Shown in pieces: positions 8,179 to 17,063 of a stretch of 64,000 bases of DNA (within the stretch, counting starts at the first letter, position 1; each line of letters opens with the position of its first letter). The translations under genes were made by a program, and so were the position numbers. Location: the NCBI RefSeq assembly GCF_016056375.1, contig NZ_JAEDAE010000011.1, forward strand, positions 107,317-171,316. The letters run 5' to 3'. Origin of the DNA: Hymenobacter negativus (lineage in GTDB: Bacteria > Bacteroidota > Bacteroidia > Cytophagales > Hymenobacteraceae). Below the pieces are notes generated by a model. That model was not told the origin of the DNA. It did no database searches and saw nothing but the letters and a program-made list of their open reading frames with translations.

Positions 8179-9762
8179 ATGGTCTCAAAACCTAATCTCC
8201 TACGTGGCCTCGCCTTGGGAGCAGTCGTGCTTGGCATGGCCGCTCCACATGCTCAGGCCCAAACCGCCGACCGCAAAACGGCGCTCAGCGCCAATATTGG
8301 CCTGCTGCAGTACAACGGCAACATGGGTTCCGACTTTTGGAACCGTTCCGGCAACGACCTGATGGTGGGCGGCGGCGGAGCCATTACCCGCTACCTGTCG
8401 CCGTCGTTCGACTTGGCCTTGCTTGGGTACTACGAGACCTACAAGTACAGCAGCGAAATCTACTCGGGTAGCAACTTCGACGCCCGCATCGGCATGGTGG
8501 ACCTGGGCATTAAGCTCAAGCTCAACAACGGCAAGATTCTAAAAGAAGATGCCTTCATTCAGCCCTACCTGATGGGTGGCGGGGGCATGTTCCTCTCCAA
8601 TACCTCCGGTAATGTGCGCGGTGTAGGCTTTGGTGTTGACCAGATTCGTCGGCCCGAGGTATTTGGCCTGGCCGGCCTGCGGTTCCGTCTTAGCGATGCC
8701 GTGTATCTGGACCTTACTACCAGCCAGCACTACCCCTTCACCGACCGGGTTGACCACCTCAGCGCCCCCAGCGACAAGCTGTACGACCGGTTCCTGTTGC
8801 ACCAGGCCGGCATCACGGTGGCCCTGGGCAAGATGAAGGACGAGGACAAAGACGGCGTATCGGACAAGAAGGACAAGTGCCCCGGTACCCCGGCCGGCGT
8901 AGCGGTTGACCCCAACGGCTGCCCGCTGGACAAAGACGGCGACGGTGTTCCGGATTACCAGGATAAGTGTCCCGACGTGAAAGGCGTGGCCGCTCTGCAG
9001 GGCTGCCCCGACCGTGACGGTGACGGCGTGACCGACGCCGACGACGCTTGCCCCGATACCCCCGGCAAGCCTGAGCTGAAAGGCTGCCCCGATGCCGACA
9101 ACGACGGCGTGATTGACCAGAACGACAAGTGCCCCAACACGCCTTCCGGTGTGCAGGTAGATGCCAATGGCTGCCCGCTTGACCGTGACGGCGACGGTGT
9201 ACCCGACTATCAGGACCGTTGCCCCAACCGCCCCGGCCCGGCCAGCAACAAAGGCTGCCCCGAGGTGAAAGCCGAAACCAAGAAGCGCCTGCAAGAGGCC
9301 ACGAAGTACATCAACTTCGAATTCGACAAAGCCGTGCTGCTGCCCAGCTCGTATCCCACGCTGAAGGACCTCGCCAAAATCATGGAAGAGTATCCTGACT
9401 ACACGCTGAGCATTGCCGGCCACACCGATAGCAAAGGTGCCGACGACTACAACCTGCGCCTCTCGGATGACCGCGCTGCTTCGGCCCGCGCCTACATGCT
9501 GAGCCAGGCTGTGCCCGCTGACCGCATCGTGTCGCACGGCTTCGGCGAAACCAAGCCGATTGCCGACAACGCCACCAAAGCTGGCCAGGCCCTGAACCGT
9601 CGCGTTGAGTTTGACCTCTACCTCACTGGCGACCCCAACGCCGCCGAAGTGAAGTATGGCCCGGCCCCGACCATCGCGCCTGCTCCGCCGAAAGCCGCTC
9701 CGGTGAAGAAGGCGCCCGCCAAGAAAGCTCCCGCCCGCAAGGCCCCGGCCAAGCGCAAGTAG
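8179..9762 (+). CDS. OmpA-family outer-membrane protein with TSP3 calcium-binding repeats
   Basis: 527 residues from the ATG at 8179 (MVSKPNLLRGLALGAVVLGM); the longer frame from 8074 lacks a signal peptide start. Order of parts: signal peptide 1-28; eight-stranded-type barrel about 29-245; five or so thrombospondin type-3 repeats (DKDGVSDKKDKCPGTPAG, DGDGVPDYQDKCPD), about 250-390; an OmpA peptidoglycan-binding domain (NFEFDKAVLLPSS, IAGHTDSKG, LSDDRAASARAYM, NRRVEF), about 395-505; and an Ala/Pro/Lys-rich tail. It anchors the outer membrane to peptidoglycan. The tail is unusually basic and repetitive (KKAPAKKAPARKAPAKRK). Confidence 0.93.
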   Translation: MVSKPNLLRGLALGAVVLGMAAPHAQAQTADRKTALSANIGLLQYNGNMGSDFWNRSGNDLMVGGGGAITRYLSPSFDLALLGYYETYKYSSEIYSGSNFDARIGMVDLGIKLKLNNGKILKEDAFIQPYLMGGGGMFLSNTSGNVRGVGFGVDQIRRPEVFGLAGLRFRLSDAVYLDLTTSQHYPFTDRVDHLSAPSDKLYDRFLLHQAGITVALGKMKDEDKDGVSDKKDKCPGTPAGVAVDPNGCPLDKDGDGVPDYQDKCPDVKGVAALQGCPDRDGDGVTDADDACPDTPGKPELKGCPDADNDGVIDQNDKCPNTPSGVQVDANGCPLDRDGDGVPDYQDRCPNRPGPASNKGCPEVKAETKKRLQEATKYINFEFDKAVLLPSSYPTLKDLAKIMEEYPDYTLSIAGHTDSKGADDYNLRLSDDRAASARAYMLSQAVPADRIVSHGFGETKPIADNATKAGQALNRRVEFDLYLTGDPNAAEVKYGPAPTIAPAPPKAAPVKKAPAKKAPARKAPAKRK

Positions 9763-9799
9763 CCAGCAAGGCTCAGCCCAGGTGGCTGATAGATGAAGA

Positions 9800-9830
9800 A
9801 GGCCCGCTTGATGAGAGCGGGCCTTTTTTT
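9800..9830 (+). terminator. Terminator of the OmpA-family gene
   Basis: AGGCCCGCT (9800-9808) pairs with 9816-9824 and is followed by a run of T. Confidence 0.9.
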
Positions 9831-9920
9831 GTGGCTGAGAGGCACGTTTTCCGGCCTGATTTGTTCCAACGGCAACATGCAGTCAGTAGAGCGCGGGGCC
9901 TGCCCCCTCACCTTACCGCG

Positions 9921-12542
9921 CTATGGTAGTGAGTACATGACCGACAAATAATACAGCCCGCCCACGCTGGGACCGCCGAGGTAGGACACGTAGTAATTAT
10001 TGAGCACATTGCTGGCCCCGAGCTTAAAGCGCAGGTTGGGCGCGGGCACAGTGTAGCTGAGCTGGGCATCGAGGGTGTGGTAGGCAGCCACGGTACCATT
10101 CACCAGGAAGGTCTGGGAATAATAGCTTTGCTGCCAGCGGTAATTAAGGCCGAAACCGAGATTTTTATAGGCGTTTTCGTTGCCCAGGCTCAGGTTATAG
10201 GCCCAGCGTGGGGTGTTGAAGCCGTCCTCGAGCCCATCGCCGTTTTCGGTGCGGTCGAGGCGGGTGTAGGTGGTGTTAGCCCCCGCGAGGTAGCCGCCGC
10301 CCAGTTCGTATCGCAGGCCCAATGAGCCGCCGTAGTTGTACACCTTGCTTTGGGCGTTGGTCCAGAGGCGGTAGCGGTTCTGGGTGCTTTTTGAGTTCAG
10401 GTAGATGGCTGTGGAGTCGGGATTTAGCGTTTTGGGCACGTAGGCTTCTACCTGAGCAATGAAGTCGCGGTAAGTATTGTAGTAAAAATCAATGTCGACC
10501 AGTAGGCGGCCTTTAGGCAGCAGCGCAGCCTTATAGCCCACTTCGAGCGAGTTGATGTGCTCGGGCTTGAGGTAGGTATAGGGGTTTTTCACCAGTAGGC
10601 CCTTGTTCTGCGTGATGGCCTGGTTTTGAATGGCCTGCTTCTGGGCAGCTGTAGCGTTGGCGGGCGTGTTGGCGTTGATATAGGCCGTGTTGGCCGCCGT
10701 AAAAGCATCGATGCTGGTGCGCAAGTAGCTGTTCTCAAACACGCCGTCCGACATCACCCGCAGCCCGCCGATGCGCTTCACCTGCCCGCTGTTCACGTTG
10801 CTGAAACCCTCAAACAAACTCGGAAACCGGTAGCCACTTTGGTAGTTCATCCGGAAGTTGGCCCGCTGCCCGGGCGAGTACACGGCTGTGAAACGCGGAT
10901 TGAATTTCAGGTCGAAGTAGTCGTTTTTATCGGCCCGCAGCGTGGCCGTGAGGCGGATTTTCTCGTTCAGCAGTCGCGCCCCGGCCTGCACGAAACCGCC
11001 GGTTTTGGAATAGGTCAGGTTGTCGCCGAGCGGGTCTTTGCCCTTTTCGGGGTTGATGAAATAGTTGCCATCGGGCACTACAATGTAGGTGCGGTGGTCG
11101 GCCCCGGCCAGCACATCCAGGGCAGTGGGCAGGCGGTGGCCGGCGCGGCGCAGGGCCTCGGCAATGTTCACCTGGCCTTCGGCGTGGAGCAGGTTGGCGC
11201 GCACGCGCAGGGCCGCGCCCACGTCCCAGTTGTTGATGCTCTGCACGGTGCTGAGGGCATTTTGGAAGGTGGGCGTGCCGGGCTGGGGGCGGCCGGCATC
11301 GGCAGCGGCGCGGGCGGTGGCATGGGCCTGGGCAATGGTTTGGCCGGCCTGGGTGGCGGCGTTCCAGGCGGCGGTGTAGTCGCGGTTCCAAGCGGCGTCG
11401 GGCTTGTAGCCGCGGTCTATATTTTCGGCGGCGGAGCGCAGGTTGTAGCTATGGCCGGTGTTTTCCTGGGTGAAGTAGGCGCGGGCCTGTACCACGGGCG
11501 TGGTCAGGCTCAGGGCGTGCTGTTGCAGCAGGTAATTTTGCAGCTGGAAGCGGTTCGAGCGCTGGTACACGTTGTCGAAGCTGGCCACGCGGTAGGTATA
11601 GGCCAGCTCGGTGCCGGGCCGGAAGCGGTAGTGCAGCGCGGCATCGCCCCACAGGGTGCGCAGGCGGTAGTCCACCACGTCCTGTTCGGCGTAACCGGTG
11701 CGGGCCACTTGGTAGTTTTTGCCGCCCAGGTTCAGGGTGCTGCGGTCCGACGACTCGTTGCCGTAGCCGTTCACGGGGTCGCGGGCCGGGTTATCGGCCC
11801 TGAATAGTCCGGTGTTGGCGTTGCCGTTGGGGTTGATGTCGGTCTGGTCGCTGGCAATCCAGTCGTAGCCTCGCAGGTAGGTGCCGTTCACTTTAAAGGC
11901 CAGCTTCGTACTCAGCGCTTTGGCGTAGCGCAAGCTGGTTTCGGAGAATATTTTGGCCCCGCTATACGGGTCGCTGACGTGGTTCACGCCGGTTTTTTGC
12001 TGCACGCTGAGGCCTTCGGAATCAAAAGGATTTTTCGTCCGAAAATTGGCCAGCCCGTTGATGGCGTTCAACCCGTAGAGGGCGGCGGCCGTGCCCGGCA
12101 CGATTTCCACCGACATGATATCCAAATCACTCGGCCCGAGCACATTTCCAATCGGCCCGCCGATGTGCGGGGCTTGGTTGTCCACGCCATCCACCAGCTG
12201 GGCAAAGCGCACGTTGGTGGTATTGGTGAAGCCGCGGGCGTTTATCACCTTAAAAGCCAGGCTGGGCGTAATCACCTGCACGCCCTTGAGGTGCTCGATG
12301 GCATCGAAAAACGACGGCGCGGGCGTGAGGCACAGCGCGCGCGCGTTCAGCTTTTCCACCGTCACCGGCGACTGCAAAAAGCTTTCTTCGACTTTGGAAG
12401 CGGACACCACCACTTCCTCCAAATCGACTTTCTTACGGGTTGTATCGGCCGGGGCCACGGTTTGGCTATGGGCGGCCATCGCCGGGAGGGCGACAGCCGC
12501 AAGCAGCGCTGGGCGGGCGCGGCGCGGTAGACATGCAGACAT
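9921..12542 (-). CDS. TonB-dependent receptor, candidate molybdenum/oxyanion uptake
   Basis: 873 residues with a short signal peptide (ALLAAVALPAMAAHSQ). A plug domain follows at about 45-180 (VDLEEVVVSASKVEESFLQ, then VINARGFTNTTNVRFAQLVDGVDN, IVPGTAAALYG). A long 22-strand-type barrel ends in YYVSYLGG...YYLSVMYSLP. Unlike the SusC-type receptor in this window it has no N-terminal carboxypeptidase-like domain. It starts 29 bp after the molybdopterin-fold gene, itself preceded by a ModE-type regulator and a ModE-like operator. This suggests an operon for uptake of molybdate, tungstate or a chelate. The family is certain; the substrate is inferred from context only. Confidence 0.9.
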   Translation of the reverse strand: MSACLPRRARPALLAAVALPAMAAHSQTVAPADTTRKKVDLEEVVVSASKVEESFLQSPVTVEKLNARALCLTPAPSFFDAIEHLKGVQVITPSLAFKVINARGFTNTTNVRFAQLVDGVDNQAPHIGGPIGNVLGPSDLDIMSVEIVPGTAAALYGLNAINGLANFRTKNPFDSEGLSVQQKTGVNHVSDPYSGAKIFSETSLRYAKALSTKLAFKVNGTYLRGYDWIASDQTDINPNGNANTGLFRADNPARDPVNGYGNESSDRSTLNLGGKNYQVARTGYAEQDVVDYRLRTLWGDAALHYRFRPGTELAYTYRVASFDNVYQRSNRFQLQNYLLQQHALSLTTPVVQARAYFTQENTGHSYNLRSAAENIDRGYKPDAAWNRDYTAAWNAATQAGQTIAQAHATARAAADAGRPQPGTPTFQNALSTVQSINNWDVGAALRVRANLLHAEGQVNIAEALRRAGHRLPTALDVLAGADHRTYIVVPDGNYFINPEKGKDPLGDNLTYSKTGGFVQAGARLLNEKIRLTATLRADKNDYFDLKFNPRFTAVYSPGQRANFRMNYQSGYRFPSLFEGFSNVNSGQVKRIGGLRVMSDGVFENSYLRTSIDAFTAANTAYINANTPANATAAQKQAIQNQAITQNKGLLVKNPYTYLKPEHINSLEVGYKAALLPKGRLLVDIDFYYNTYRDFIAQVEAYVPKTLNPDSTAIYLNSKSTQNRYRLWTNAQSKVYNYGGSLGLRYELGGGYLAGANTTYTRLDRTENGDGLEDGFNTPRWAYNLSLGNENAYKNLGFGLNYRWQQSYYSQTFLVNGTVAAYHTLDAQLSYTVPAPNLRFKLGASNVLNNYYVSYLGGPSVGGLYYLSVMYSLP

Positions 12543-12571
12543 GCAGCAAGGTGAGGGGAAACGGGGTGGTA

Positions 12572-13126
12572 TCAGGATTGGGGCTGGGCGGCCACTACGC
12601 GCAAGCTTTGCACCTGGCGCACGCAGCGGCCCATTTTCTTCTCATCGGGCACAATAATTTGGTAGGGGCCGGCGGTGGCGGGCAGGGGCTGGCCATCGCA
12701 GCGGTCGGCCAGCAGCACGGGGCGCGGGGCAAAATCCGGATTGAGTTCAGCCAGGGCAAATACGGCCTGGTAGCCGTCGGCGGCGCTCACCAGCACGTAG
12801 TGGGCCATGCCTTTGCGGGGCAGGTCGGGGCCAATCTTGGCGCCCGCCGCCATGAGCACGGCGCAGAGTGACACGCCGGAGTAGGTGCGGTTTTTACCGT
12901 CGTGGTCGGGCCGCGTCACTTGCTGGCGCGGGAGCCTGGCCATTTGCGCCGGCCCCAACAGCACGGGCTGGGCAAGATTGGCGCTGATTACCTGCACGCC
13001 CGTTTGCAGAGCAGCCGTCTGGGCCGCCGCCGTTAGGGGCCAGCCACCACTCAGCACTGTGGCAACGCTGAGCAACAGGCATAAACGCAGGAGACGACGT
13101 GAAGCCAGGGTAGCGATGACGAGCAT
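12572..13126 (-). CDS. Small secreted molybdopterin-oxidoreductase-fold protein
   Basis: 184 residues. A signal peptide (LRLCLLLSVATVLSG...AAAQ) is followed by one domain resembling the sulfite-oxidase molybdopterin-binding fold (PF00174): GVSLCAVLMAAGAKIG, then YVLVSAADGYQAVFALAEL, PLPATAGPYQIIVPDEKK and VRQVQSLRVV. It is much shorter than true sulfite oxidases, and no canonical Mo-ligating CxGN-type Cys is visible, so it may bind molybdenum species or cofactor rather than catalyse. It is the first gene after a ModE-like operator/-7 overlap and is cotranscribed with the TonB receptor. Confidence 0.75.
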   Translation of the reverse strand: MLVIATLASRRLLRLCLLLSVATVLSGGWPLTAAAQTAALQTGVQVISANLAQPVLLGPAQMARLPRQQVTRPDHDGKNRTYSGVSLCAVLMAAGAKIGPDLPRKGMAHYVLVSAADGYQAVFALAELNPDFAPRPVLLADRCDGQPLPATAGPYQIIVPDEKKMGRCVRQVQSLRVVAAQPQS

Positions 13127-13144
13127 AGAAGCGGGCCGGGGAAT

Positions 13145-13170
13145 TCGTTATGTTCGCAAAGATATAACGA
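13145..13170 (-). promoter_or_regulatory. ModE-like operator overlapping a -7 box
   Basis: Half-sites CGTTATGT (13146-13153) and ATATAACG (13162-13169) flank an 8-bp spacer; the outer 7 bp are perfectly symmetric. This agrees with the E. coli ModE operator layout as I recall it (CGnTATAT, ~8 bp, ATATnnCG). On the - strand, TATCTTTG (13157-13164) is a perfect TAnnTTTG -7 box inside the dyad. The site lies 20-45 bp before the 13126 start codon. Confidence 0.7.
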
Positions 13171-13185
13171 ACAGCTCCCCGGCCG

Positions 13186-13545
13186 CTACGCCTGCAATCG
13201 ATTTGTTTCGAGCGCCATAAATTCCTGAAAACGCGTTTGCAGGGCTTTAAACGCCACAATGGCTGCCTGGCCGGCCTCCGTCACAACGGCACCGCCGCCT
13301 TTGGTGCCACCGGTTTGGGTGCTTACCAATGGCGTGGCGGCCTGCGCATTCATGGAGCTCACCAAATCCCAGGCGCGCTTGTAGGACATGCCCATGGCCT
13401 GCGCGGCCTTCGAGATGGAGCCCAGTGCCGCAATCTGTTCCAGCAGCTCCAGCCGGCCGATGCCAAGGAAGCGGCCCTCGTCGGTTTCGAGCCAGAGGCG
13501 GCCGTTGAGGCGGTAGGAGTGGGTGGGCAGCAGGAGGGATTTCAT
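13186..13545 (-). CDS. ModE-type winged-helix regulator (DNA-binding domain only)
   Basis: 119 residues. It matches the ModE N-terminal/LysR-type winged helix: GRLELLEQIAALGSISKAAQ, then MGMSYKRAWDLVSSMN and a wing with TGGTKGGGAVVTEAG. ModE represses molybdate-uptake genes when molybdate is bound. The E. coli protein senses it with C-terminal MOP domains, which are absent here, so the signal must come some other way. The gene lies just upstream of the ModE-like operator and the two-gene uptake operon, and is divergent from the 13686 esterase. Confidence 0.88.
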   Translation of the reverse strand: MKSLLLPTHSYRLNGRLWLETDEGRFLGIGRLELLEQIAALGSISKAAQAMGMSYKRAWDLVSSMNAQAATPLVSTQTGGTKGGGAVVTEAGQAAIVAFKALQTRFQEFMALETNRLQA

Positions 13546-13631
13546 GAGACAATGATACAGGGAGGGCTACCCAAGTTAAATAATGGGCGCGAAGCCAACT
13601 TTTTCATCTACCGCAAGCGCTTGGAATCAAG

Positions 13632-13639
13632 TACATTTG
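13632..13639 (+). promoter_or_regulatory. Putative -7 box for the T9SS esterase
   Basis: TACATTTG matches TAnnTTTG and lies 47 bp before the ATG at 13686. Confidence 0.5.
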
Positions 13640-13685
13640 ATTGACGCTTTTGCTTTCCCAAAAGCGGGTTCAACATCGAGCTGTT

Positions 13686-14858
13686 ATGGTTGCTTTTATA
13701 CGGCGTTCTACTACGCTATTCATTGCCTTGTTCTTGTTGGGTTTTGGGCCGGCAATGGCGCAGCAAACAGTAGATAGCCAGGTTCATAGCGGTAATTTGC
13801 TGCGCCATTATCGGCTGTATGTGCCGGCTTCGTACCAGCCGGGCAAGCCGGTGCCGCTTCTGCTCAATATTCACGCCTTGGCCTCCAACGACGGCTTCCA
13901 GGAATACTACGGGGATTTTCGGCCAATTGCCGATACTGCAAATTTTCTTATTCTCCACCCCAATGGAGTGGTGAATGGCAATGGCGACCGCATGTGGAAT
14001 GTGTTTGACGCGCCCAGTGCCGGGGGCATCGATGATGTGGCGTATTTGTCAGCGCTTATCGACACCATCTGTGCGCGCTACAGCGTCGACAAGAACCGGA
14101 TTTATAGCACCGGGATGAGCAACGGCGGCTTCATGAGCTACGAGCTGGCTTGTCAGCTAAATGGGCGCATTGCCGCGGTTGCCTCCGTAGCGGGTACGCA
14201 AAACGTTGTTCGGCTGGTGGAGTGTTCCCCCCAGCACCCAACGCCCATTTTAGCCATTCACGGCACTGCCGACGGTGCGGTTCCGTACGAAGGGACCAAT
14301 CAGGTCAATCACTGGGCTTCGGTTTCCTCCATACTCAACTATTGGGTTAAGTATAACGGCTGTACGCCCACGTCAACAGTTACCGCGCTGCCGGATATTT
14401 CCCAGACCGATAACTCAACGGTTGAGCATCTGGTGTGGGCAAATGGTCGCAACGGCGCTGTTGTGGAGCATTTTCGGGTAGTGGGCGGGGAACATACCTG
14501 GCCCGGCGCGCCGGTTCTTACCGGGGTCACCAACTTTGATATCAGTGCGAGCGTCGAAATATGGCGTTTCCTGCGCCGCTACAGGCTTGATAAGCTCACG
14601 GCCGTTGCGGCGGCCGGGCCCGGGCTGGAGGTGTGGCCTGTCCCGGCTGATGATGCCGCTTTGCTGTACGTGCGTACAAATGTGCCAATTCAGCCATCCA
14701 ATGTGGTCTTGTACGATGTGCTGGGGCGGGTAGTCCCGGTGCTGGCCTCCAGTGCTGGCGGTAGCTTGGTGCTGGATGCTCACCAGTGGGCAAAAGGAAC
14801 CTATTACTTACAAGTAACGGCGGATGGGCAAGTGTATCGCCGGAAATTGATTAAATAG
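13686..14858 (+). CDS. Secreted PHB-depolymerase/feruloyl-esterase-like protein with T9SS sorting domain
   Basis: 390 residues from the ATG at 13686 (MVAFIRRSTTLFIALFLLG), chosen because a signal peptide ending AMAQQ begins there. The alpha/beta-hydrolase domain (about 30-300) shows the family pattern of extracellular esterases: RLYVPASYQPGKPVPLLLNI, FLILHPNG, nucleophile Ser in GMSNGGFMS, then PILAIHGTADGAVPYEG with the acid and GGEHTWPG with the His. The last ~80 residues form a type A T9SS C-terminal domain (GLEVWPVPADD through GTYYLQVTADGQVYRRKLIK). It is probably exported to the surface and cleaves polyester or feruloyl ester bonds. The exact substrate is unknown. Confidence 0.88.
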   Translation: MVAFIRRSTTLFIALFLLGFGPAMAQQTVDSQVHSGNLLRHYRLYVPASYQPGKPVPLLLNIHALASNDGFQEYYGDFRPIADTANFLILHPNGVVNGNGDRMWNVFDAPSAGGIDDVAYLSALIDTICARYSVDKNRIYSTGMSNGGFMSYELACQLNGRIAAVASVAGTQNVVRLVECSPQHPTPILAIHGTADGAVPYEGTNQVNHWASVSSILNYWVKYNGCTPTSTVTALPDISQTDNSTVEHLVWANGRNGAVVEHFRVVGGEHTWPGAPVLTGVTNFDISASVEIWRFLRRYRLDKLTAVAAAGPGLEVWPVPADDAALLYVRTNVPIQPSNVVLYDVLGRVVPVLASSAGGSLVLDAHQWAKGTYYLQVTADGQVYRRKLIK

Positions 14859-14912
14859 ACCACGTGAGCAGGAGGGCTTTCGGCAGCTGCAAGCCCTGGT
14901 TCCAAGGGGCAG

Positions 14913-15358
14913 TCAGACGAAAAGAGCCTGCATCTGCCAGGCGTTTTCCACGCCCACGGCCCCGATGCCATTGTTGAAATAGAGGTGTACACTTCGCGCA
15001 TGTTTTTAGCGGCTTTAATCTCGGCCGCGATGCGCGCCGGAAAGTCCGGGCTGTAGGATGACTTATACAGCTCGGGCACGCCGTGGAAGCGGTAGTAAAT
15101 AACATCGGTGTTGGCCACTACCTCGTCGGGCAGCTCCAGGGGCGGCGGGTAGCTTTGGCCCACAAAAGCAATGCGGGGCCGGGCGAGTCTGCGCTGCACC
15201 TCGCCGTCCCACCAGCTGGGGTGGCGGAATTCGATTACGTTCTGAAAAGCCAGGTCGAGGCTATCGAGCAGGCGCTGGAGCAACTCCTCGGTGTAGGCCG
15301 CTTTGGGTAGCAGCTGGAAGAGGACGGGACCGAGCTTTTCCTTCAGGCCTTCGGGCAC
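14913..15358 (-). pseudogene. DUF72 (YecE-like) gene remnant, 5'-truncated and frameshifted
   Basis: The surviving frame encodes the middle and end of a DUF72 protein (LGPVLFQLLPKA, NVIEFRHPSWW, then VIYYRFHGVPELYKSSYS). It has no N-terminal ~100 residues: an in-frame stop lies at 15374-15376 and no start fits. After ...AKNMREVY the frame is lost. Omitting two bases near 14984-14990 restores the conserved DUF72 ending LYFNNGIGAVGVENAW with a stop at 14913. Two independent lesions make it a decaying gene. The acyltransferase gene begins where the N-terminal part should be. Confidence 0.85.
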
Positions 15359-15405
15359 TGAAGGAGGCCCGTGCTACCTTGCGGAAGCCGGCAGGCCGAG
15401 CAAGT

Positions 15406-16520
15406 ATGAACAAAACAAGTAAGCAGTATTTCCCGGCCCTGACCGGCTTGCGGGCAGTGGCCGCCGCTCTGGTGCTGGCCCACCATTTCAACCCGCTGAA
15501 TCCGGAAAGAGTGGGCTGGCGGATGCATAGCCTGGTGGCCGAGATGCACGTGGGCGTGACGGTGTTTTTTGTGCTGAGCGGCTTTCTGATTGGTTACCGC
15601 TACCTGGGCCAGGAACGGGTGCCGCTGCGCACCTACTTCGCCAATCGGTTTGCGCGCATCTACCCCATGTATTTCCTGCTGACCGCGGCCACGTTTCTCA
15701 TCATTCACCAGGCCGACCCGGCCAGCAACCTGGGCGATTTCAAAACCTACCTGCTCAACATTACCTTCCTGCGGGGGCTGTTTGAGGAGTTTCTGTACAC
15801 CGGCATCAAACAGGGCTGGTCGCTGACGGTGGAGGAAATGTTCTATGTGTCGGCGCCGCTGGCTTTCTGGCTCATCCGGCGCAACGCGCGGTGGCTGGGA
15901 GCGCTGCCGCTGGGGCTGGTGCTGCTGGGTGTGGGGCTGGTGCTAGCATGCCGGGGGCAGGCGTGGCACGGGTTTTTCGGCTCATTCGATTTTCTATTTC
16001 AGTTCACCTACCTGGGCCGGGCGGTGGAGTTTTTTGTGGGCGTGGCGCTGGCGTGGTGGCTGCGGCGGCCGGGCCCGCATGCGGCGCCGCGCTTTCTCAC
16101 CTATGCCGGGCTGGCCGGCTGCGCGTTGTGCCTGACGGGGCTGAGCCTGCTGCATGGCCCGGCAATCGGGGCGTTTGGGGTGATGCAGCCGGCGGGAATG
16201 CTGCTCAACAATGTCCTGCTGCCGCTGCTCGGCATCGGCCCGCTGCTGTGGGGGCTGGTGCGGGAAACTACCTGGCTGAGCCGCCTGCTCAGCAGCCCGC
16301 CGCTGCTGCTGCTGGGCAAAAGCTCCTACGTATTCTATTTGCTGCACATGGGCGTGCTGCAGCACTTGATTCATAATGCCTTGCAGAAGATGTGCTGACT
16401 GTGCTGGCGCTTTACGCGGTATCCATTGGCCTGTACCGGCTGGTGGAGGAGCCGCTCAACCACTGGCTGCGGCGCGTGCTGCGCCAACCGGCCCGGCCCG
16501 TGGCCGCACTGGCCCGATAA
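15406..16520 (+). pseudogene. Acyltransferase-3 family (OafA-like) gene with a 3' frameshift
   Basis: The first frame (15406-16398) gives 330 residues: YFPALTGLRAVAAALVLAHHF with the catalytic His, VFFVLSGFLIGYRY, RFARIYPMYFLL and about ten membrane helices. It stops abruptly at NALQKMC. Another frame continues from 16389 with DVLTVLALYAVSIGLYRLVE and EPLNHWLRR, the conserved last helix of this family, to a TAA at 16518-16520. One missing base (or two extra) near 16385-16392 explains it; there is no homopolymer there. Intact members O-acylate surface glycans. It is either a recent pseudogene, an assembly error, or a shortened functional protein. Confidence 0.85.
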
Positions 16521-16558
16521 AGGCGAGATTAAACAGGCCTGAACCGACTTCACTTCTT

Positions 16559-16960
16559 ATGCCCATCATCGACAAAATAGCTTGGCTGCACCTGCGCAAC
16601 GGCGAAGTGCTGAGCACCCGCAGCCACGGCAAAGACCGGTATTACTTTCCCGGCGGCAAGCGCGAGCCCGGCGAAACCGATGCCCAAACCCTGCTGCGCG
16701 AGATAGAAGAGGAGCTAACCGTGGCCCTCGACCCGGCCAGCCTGGCCTACGCCGGCACGTTTGAGGCCCCCGCCCACGGGCACCCGGCGGGCGTACTGGT
16801 GCGCATGGCCTGCTACTACGCCCGCTACACCGGCATGCTGCAGCCGGCCGCCGAAATTGCGGAAGTGACGTGGCTGACCTATCGGCACCGGGCGCAGGTG
16901 TCGGCCGTGGACCAACTGATTTTTGACTGGCTGAAGGAACAGGGCTTGCTCGCCGAATGA
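16559..16960 (+). CDS. NUDIX hydrolase
   Basis: 133 residues from the ATG at 16559. The NUDIX box is complete (GGKREPGETDAQTLLREIEE followed by EL), giving the metal-binding REXXEE core. Upstream it has MPIIDKIAWLHLRNGEVLST, a common opening of small Bacteroidota NUDIX proteins. It hydrolyses a nucleoside diphosphate linked to another moiety; the substrate is not predictable. It follows the broken acyltransferase gene by 38 bp. Confidence 0.92.
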   Translation: MPIIDKIAWLHLRNGEVLSTRSHGKDRYYFPGGKREPGETDAQTLLREIEEELTVALDPASLAYAGTFEAPAHGHPAGVLVRMACYYARYTGMLQPAAEIAEVTWLTYRHRAQVSAVDQLIFDWLKEQGLLAE

Positions 16961-17063
16961 GGCCGTTGATAAGCTGAGTCGTAACCAATTCGCCATCCGG
17001 AAGTAAAACCGACTGCCCTTGCCTGGCCTCCTACGGCGGCGCGGGCTCATTCACCTTCCCGCT

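Noticed and set aside
8840..9260. DNA-level tandem repeat in the OmpA-type gene
   Set aside because: The periodicity comes from TSP3 protein repeats.
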